Below are positions 58,776 to 64,000 of a DNA stretch of 64,000 nt, in pieces. Positions within the stretch are counted from its first letter, which is position 1. The number at the start of each line of letters is the position of its first letter. A program made the translations under genes and the position numbers. Below the pieces are notes generated by a model. It was not told where the DNA came from. It ran no database searches and saw only the letters and a program-made list of their open reading frames with translations. Source of the stretch: Asterias amurensis (Eukaryota; Echinodermata; Asteroidea; Forcipulatida; Asteriidae); NCBI RefSeq assembly GCF_032118995.1, contig NC_092650.1, positions 2,542,001-2,606,000 of the forward strand. Reading direction: 5' to 3'.

Positions 58776-59137
58776 GCACTATTGGTAATTGTCAAGGACC
58801 AGTCTTCTCACTTGGAGTATCTAATATGCATAAAATAACAAACCTGTGAAAATTTGAGCTCAATTGGTCGTCGCAGTTGCGAGATAACTATGAAAGAAAA
58901 AACAACCTTGTCACACGAAGTTGAGTGCTTTCAGATGCTTTGCGAGACCTCAAAATCTAGTTCTGATGTCTCAAAATCAAATTCGTGGACACTTACTTCT
59001 TTCTCGAAACCGCGTCACTTCAGAGAGAGCCGTTACTCACAATGTTGTATACTATCAACCTCTCCCCATTACTAGTTACCAAGGTTTTATGCTAATAACT
59101 ATTTGGAGTAATTACCAATAGTGTCCACTGCCTTTAA
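58776..59137. mobile_element. Family A TTAA MITE
   Basis: Orthologous to 787 and 45,310; right end CCACTGCCTTTAA. Confidence 0.7.
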
Positions 59138-59525
59138 AAAAGGCATCGATTTAGTATGGAACCGTATTAAGCCATTTTTAATGTTCGTATATATCTAAAT
59201 TCTATGTGAACAACTTACAATACCGGATCTTTCACGACAAAATTGACAAAATAAAATATTGTATTCGATTCAATTGTATTCGTTTTATAAGCAATGCGTT
59301 TGTACTCGGAAGTCTTATGAGTTTAAAAGTGACATTCCTTATTAGTTACTTTCTGCAACTATTTTAGCTACCCGATGTCACGATTTTTATACATGTCTCA
59401 TTTAATCCATTGCATTAAAAGTTAATTCACATTAAATTGTTTTCCCTGTTTTAGGTTTCAAAGTACAGGTTTAATTATTTTGGTTTAAAAAATTACTAGA
59501 AACTTAATAAGATGAAGTGATCAGG

Positions 59526-59773
59526 GCCCAATTTCATCGTTCTGCTTACCGCCGAATTCTGTGCTTACGATCATGATTCCCCGCTTACGTGCAAGCGCCG
59601 AATTTCTGCGCTAGCCTTGTAAGCGTAGAATGTCTAGTAACGTGGAGTACGCACGCGCAGAAGCCAAAACTCGCCGCTAACCCGTGAAATACGCTTGCCG
59701 TAAGCACAGAATTCCCGCTTCCGTAAGCGCCGATTCTGTGCTTGCCGTTAGCAGAGCCATGAAATTTTGCCCC
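59526..59773. mobile_element. GCTTAC-family MITE, compact copy, unit 5 only
   Basis: 248-bp insert in GATCAGG / GGTGATT; the other units read GATCAGGTGATTTAT. Ends GCCCAATTTCATCGTTCTGC and GCAGAGCCATGAAATTTTGC; interior has the GTAAGC words from which the 42-bp array at 25,873 derives. Confidence 0.9.
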
Positions 59774-59838
59774 GGTGATTTATAAGAAGATGTTAATACT
59801 GCATACCTTTTTATAATGGTATCCATCTTAATTAAGGA

Positions 59839-62800
59839 CTAAACTTTCCTTCTAATTTTCATCTCAGTTGTTTTGAGTGAGCGGCTACCCGAAAAGCCAT
59901 GCCACCTATTTCCTTCTCCGTTCGTAGTGGCCTCATTGAAGTATCTCCCGTTCAAATTGGAGCTGTAGCAGGAACGGTGCCACCAGGCTCCGTGGTATCG
60001 CTCAGCACAGTTACCACTACTCCAGGTATCGTTGTCTCGGTCTTTGGTCGTAAAGGCCTGGTTATTGTGGACTGACAACTTGTCTGCTGTAAGATAACAC
60101 ACGTAGCCATTATAGTCATACGTGTAAATAAAGGCGATGTTGACAGGAGGTAACTTTAAACATTAATTTGTTTTGAACATAACTTAGGCCGATGAGGTGT
60201 GATTAGAAACAAATTTATCAATTAATGGAACTGGGATATTGGGAAAAGTGAAGTAAATGTTTCACAATCAGGTTCATTTTTAACTGCATTTTGTTTTCTT
60301 TATTTAAAGTTATCATTTAAAGTTGTATTTAAAATTGCTATTGAATTTAAGCAACGTTTATACGTTATAATTTTCCCCTCCAAAGTGTGGTTTAACGATT
60401 CAATAAAGATGTTTCTAACAAGTTTGAATTTCCTCTTTTTCGCTTAGTTTTGGCTACAAGGGGTGCAAAATTCTACCCCTCCTCTTCCGTCTGGAGTTGA
60501 GGAACAAAACATAGACAATTCCCCTCCACTTTTAAAGGCACTCCAGACACTATTGGTTATTACTCAAAATGATTTTTAGAAACTTACTTGAACTAGCATT
60601 GGGGAGATGTGAACATTGTGAGAAACGGCTCCCTCTGAAGGAGCGTAGTTTTTGAGAAAGAGGGGATTTCTCATTCAACTATTTGAATCACGATGTTGCT
60701 TTTCTGTCTTTCATTGACACCTACCAAAAGCAATCGGTCACAACGATGGACACAGATTACCCTGCAATATTTCTGCATAACTACAAGTATCCACTTATAA
60801 TCGTACTTGCGGTTCCAGAGTGACTTCCTACAGTCACCCTGTAGTTATCGTTCACATCGGCGATGCTAAACGTGCCATACAAGGCAAAGCCGGTATCGTC
60901 GTCGAAGCCTGTGAGATCTACCCGGAGTTCGTACTCGCCCTGAGCAGTCAGACGGTGCAAGTTGTCGTTACCGAGCCAAAACTCTCCCTCTAGATTCCCA
61001 AAGCCCCGGCTGTAGCTGGCAAAGTCCAAATAGAAATCTACACTGCCGTCCTGACGCCGCTGGAAAACCTATCGAAGAAAAATTAACGCACATCATTTTG
61101 AATGGCTTTGTGTTCACATAACATTTTAGACTTTACACTTCTAAAAATGTGTATTTTGGATGGAAAGTCCTCCATTGTCTTACCGTCCAGCCTCCGCCGT
61201 CTGTCTCCATATCACAGTACACCTTGAATGGCCTACCGGAGTCCGGCTTTACGGCGTAAACGCCACTGCGTGCCTCACCCCTTGCGAGCACGTCGGAACA
61301 ATCTCTGACTCCTTGTATAAAAACGAGATAATGATTTTAGTATAGATGGAAAACAGAATACCGGGACAAGATTGAAATGAGAATCATCTGCTATATCCCT
61401 CTCTTTAAAGTCACTGAATACTATTGGTAACTACTCAAAATAATCGTTAGCATAAAACTTACTTGGTAATGAGCAATGGAGAGCTGTTGATGGTATAAAA
61501 CAGGGTAAGAATTGAAACGGCTCCCTCTGAAGTAACGTAGTTTTCGAGAACGAAGTATTAAATACTTCAATTGAATTTGAGACCTCAGCTGAGGTCTCGA
61601 AATCAAGCGTCTGAAAGCACACAACTTGTGTGACAAGGGTGATTTTTCTTTCTTTATTCTCTTGCAACTTCTACGACTATTTGACTCCCTTATTTCACAG
61701 GTTTGTTATTTTATGCATTATTTTTTTACTGATGAGTTACACCAAGTGAAAACACTGGTCTTTGACAATTACTTAGGCGTCCAGTGCCTTTAAACATACG
61801 AACTCTCTTAATGTAAAAGAGTGAAAAAACACTCCTTTTGTCCGCCATACCACTCTTGCAAAGAGCCATATGACGAAAAACTCTTTTTAGAGTGAAAGAC
61901 GGGTACTTTCAACTCAATTTAGAGTGAGGTTTGTTCCAATTTAACTCAAAAAGAGTAACACAGATTGACTTTTACTCTCAAAAGAGCGAAAGTGATACCA
62001 CTCGGAGTGAAAACACCCTTGTCGTCGCACTTTTGTGTACGAGTAAATTTGAACGCACGTTTATAATGGACAGTTTAAGGTGTAATGCTAACGATCAGGT
62101 GTGGGGGGGCGAGTACGTTTCGAATGGTGATTAAATAGACCCCTTGCATAATGTCGCCACTGAGGTCCATTAAGGGCCATCTTTGGCGGAGAGTAATGGG
62201 CAGCGCGTTACCGCGCGTTGATAGATTGACATTAAAGGTGGCCGCCAATAGGGGTCTTTTGTGTACAACAGTCTCCCCTAAACTAGTGTTGTCTGCTTGT
62301 GTCTATTTCTACCTGTATGGTTTAACCACTATTGTGAGCAAACAAAACCTACCATGGATCTTCGTCAACGTAGAAACTGACTCCTGGAGCTCTTCCACCT
62401 GACGCCCAACTGCAGTCTGCAACTCACTAACCATTCGACGTGTTTCCTCTTGCTCAGAGGTGGCTGTTTCATGGTTGGTTGATATTGCAGCCATTGTACG
62501 TCTTGCCGCAGTCTGCAACTCACTAACCATTCGACGTGTTTCCTCTTGCTCAGAGGTGACTGTTTCTTGGTTGGTTGATATTGCAGCCATTGTACGTCTT
62601 GCCGCAGTCTGCAACTCACTAACCATTCGACGTGTTTCCTCTTGCTCAGAGGTGACTGTTTCTTGGTTGGTTGATATTGCAGCCATTGTACGTCTTGCCG
62701 CAGTCTGCAACTCACTAACCATTCGACGTGTTTCCTCTTGCTCAGAGGTAGTTGTTTCTTGATTGGTTGATACTGCAACCTGCAACTCACTAACCATTCG

Positions 62801-63436
62801 ACGTGTTTCCTCTTGCTCAGAGCTAGCTGTTTCTTGGTTGGTTGATATTGCAACCTGCAACTCACTAACCATTCGACGTGTTTCCTCTTGCTCAGAGGTG
62901 GCTGTTTCTTGGTTGGTTGATATTGCAGCCTGCAACTCACTAACCATTCGAAGTGTTTTCTTTCGCGCAGAGGTGGCTGTTTTTTTGTTGGTTGATATTG
63001 CAGCCTGCAACTCACTAACCAGTCGACGTGTTTCCTCTTGCTCAGAGGTGGCTGTTTCTTGGTTGGTTGATATTGCAGCCTGCAACTCACTAACCATTCG
63101 ACGTGTTTCCTCTTGCCCAGAGGTGGCTGTTTCTCGGTTGGTTGATATTGCAGCCATCGTACGTCTTGTGTCCTCCAGCTCAGATGAAACAGTTTCATGA
63201 CTATCAGTCATTATTACTTTGAGCTCTTTCACCTGGTCTTGTGTGTTTCTGAGTTCATCGTCAATAATGACCAGGTAGTTTTCTACTATAAGCCTTAACT
63301 CGTCTACCTTACTATTTGTGTCTACATTACATGAAACCGTTCTCTGATGTCTGGAAGCTTCAACTTGTAGTTCAACTTCAGACTTCACAATCAGAACGAC
63401 CAAGAGCGAACGGATAAACAACCCCATTTTGCTCAA
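59839..63436 (-). CDS. FReD gene 5: secreted ficolin-like lectin with long stalk, 573 aa
   Basis: Exons 62353-63436, 61184-61311, 60807-61068, 59839-60086; phases 1, 0, 1. The stalk has nine repeats: some on a 25-residue period, and the last ones on a 32-residue (96-bp) period with an added TAARRTM heptad. The degenerate segment found before the exon end in genes 1, 3 and 4 is deleted. One repeat is strongly altered (TNKKTATSARKKTL). The exon 3 donor is CAA/GTACGA and exon 4 starts with C, so the junction codon is Thr. The FReD has TKDRDND, NCAERYHGAWWHRSC and SNLNGRYF; Tyr follows the second Cys. The family's usual AATAAA behind the stop is changed, and a MITE sits ~65 bases past the stop. 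Confidence 0.88.
60532..60722. mobile_element. Family A TTAA MITE, half copy
   Basis: Orthologous to 17,866. Confidence 0.65.
61405..61793. mobile_element. Family A TTAA MITE (intron 1 of gene 5)
   Basis: TTAAAGTCACTGAATACTA to GTCCAGTGCCTTTAA. Confidence 0.8.
62415..63160 (-). repeat. 75/96-bp coding minisatellite in gene 5
   Basis: 96-base period checked at 62,511 / 62,607 / 62,703 (GTCTGCAACTCACTAACC); 75-base period in the rest. Long frames on either strand over it are shadows of the coding frame. Confidence 0.95.
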
Positions 63437-63526
63437 TTATAACTGCAACTACAAAACACGACTCCTTTCGTTGCCGAATAGATTAGAAGTGTAAAGATGA
63501 GTGAGCAACAGCCTATCTGTAGATCA

Positions 63527-63533
63527 TTTTATG
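63527..63533 (-). promoter_or_regulatory. TATA-like position of FReD gene 5, altered
   Basis: Reads CATAAAA where genes 1, 3 and 4 have TATAAAA; the surrounding sequence is conserved. Confidence 0.4.
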
Positions 63534-63624
63534 TTGAACAGATGGTACCCGCATTAAAGTTTGTTTTTCTTCCTGATATACTGTTAGAGCGACCTGGATT
63601 CTTAGGGGAAATAGCCGTTGAACG

Positions 63625-63994
63625 TTAAAGACACTGGACACTTTTGGTTATTGTCAAAGACCAGTCTTCTCACATCTCAACATATGCATAAAATGACAAA
63701 CCTGTGAAAATTTGAGCTCATTACTGGTCGTCGAAGTTGCGAGATAATATGGTAGAAAAAATACACTTGTCACACGAAGTTGTGTGCTTTCAGTTGCTTG
63801 ATTTCGAGGGTCTCAAAATCTAATTCTGAGGTCTCGAAATCAAACTCTTTTTTTCTCGGAAACTACGTTACTTCAGAGGGAGCCTTTACTCACAATGTTT
63901 TATACTATCAACAGCTCTCCATTACTCGTTACCAAGTAAGGTTTTGTGCTGTTAATTATTTTGAGTAATTACCAATAGTGTCCACTGCCTTTAA
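63625..63994. mobile_element. Family A TTAA MITE upstream of gene 5
   Basis: TTAAAGACACTGGACAC to CCACTGCCTTTAA. Confidence 0.8.
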
Positions 63995-64000
63995 GAGAGA

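Larger units (their letters stand above)
57766..64000. repeat. Tandem unit 5 (right end cut off)
   Basis: Carries FReD gene 5 and continues past the window. Confidence 0.85.

Overview
The window is animal nuclear DNA: the genes are split by introns with GT/AG borders, the spacers are AT-rich, and short palindromic DNA transposons are dense. The repeat style (several TTAA-flanked palindromic families, tRNA-headed SINEs) together with ficolin-like genes suggests a marine deuterostome. I think an echinoderm, probably a starfish, is most likely, but this is inference.

The backbone is a tandem array of about 14-16 kb units, each carrying one fibrinogen-related (FReD, ficolin-like) lectin gene on the minus strand. 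Unit 1 runs from the window start to ~14,324 (its left end is cut off), unit 2 ~14,325-30,141, unit 3 ~30,142-44,019, unit 4 ~44,020-57,765, and unit 5 ~57,766 to the end (cut off). Four genes share one plan: a first exon with a signal peptide and coiled coil, then three FReD exons with matching phases (1, 0, 1). The predicted proteins are 412, 410, 571 and 573 aa. The length difference lies almost entirely in the first exon, where a 75-bp/25-residue coiled-coil repeat occurs 2, 2, 8 and 9 times. The unit 2 gene has the three FReD exons behind a different, shorter coiled-coil exon with no visible signal peptide, and looks 5'-truncated.

Among the paralogs the first exon and the introns are nearly identical, but the last exon differs strongly. 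It encodes the calcium site and the acetyl-ligand pocket. The differences sit around the Cys pair and the following loop, while the structural residues (KDRDND, NCA, GAWW/GGWW, SNLN, EMK) are kept. This looks like an innate immune lectin family diversifying in binding specificity (last exon) and in stalk length (first-exon minisatellite).

Foreign material in the array: the first intron of gene 1 holds a ~5 kb insert with a plus-strand spliced gene (tyrosine-recombinase domain plus C-terminal SANT/Myb-like exon). Unit 2 holds a decayed ZNF341-like zinc-finger gene fragment on the plus strand, interrupted by a LINE that itself carries nested elements. Units 1, 3 and 4 each carry a lone plus-strand terminal exon resembling an SLC16 (monocarboxylate) transporter end. 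The rest is mostly repeats: four or more TTAA-flanked palindromic families, a GCTTAC-rich family with a 42-bp internal expansion, THAP-exon-bearing elements, tRNA-derived SINEs and one-off MITEs. Empty sites in sister units date several of these insertions.
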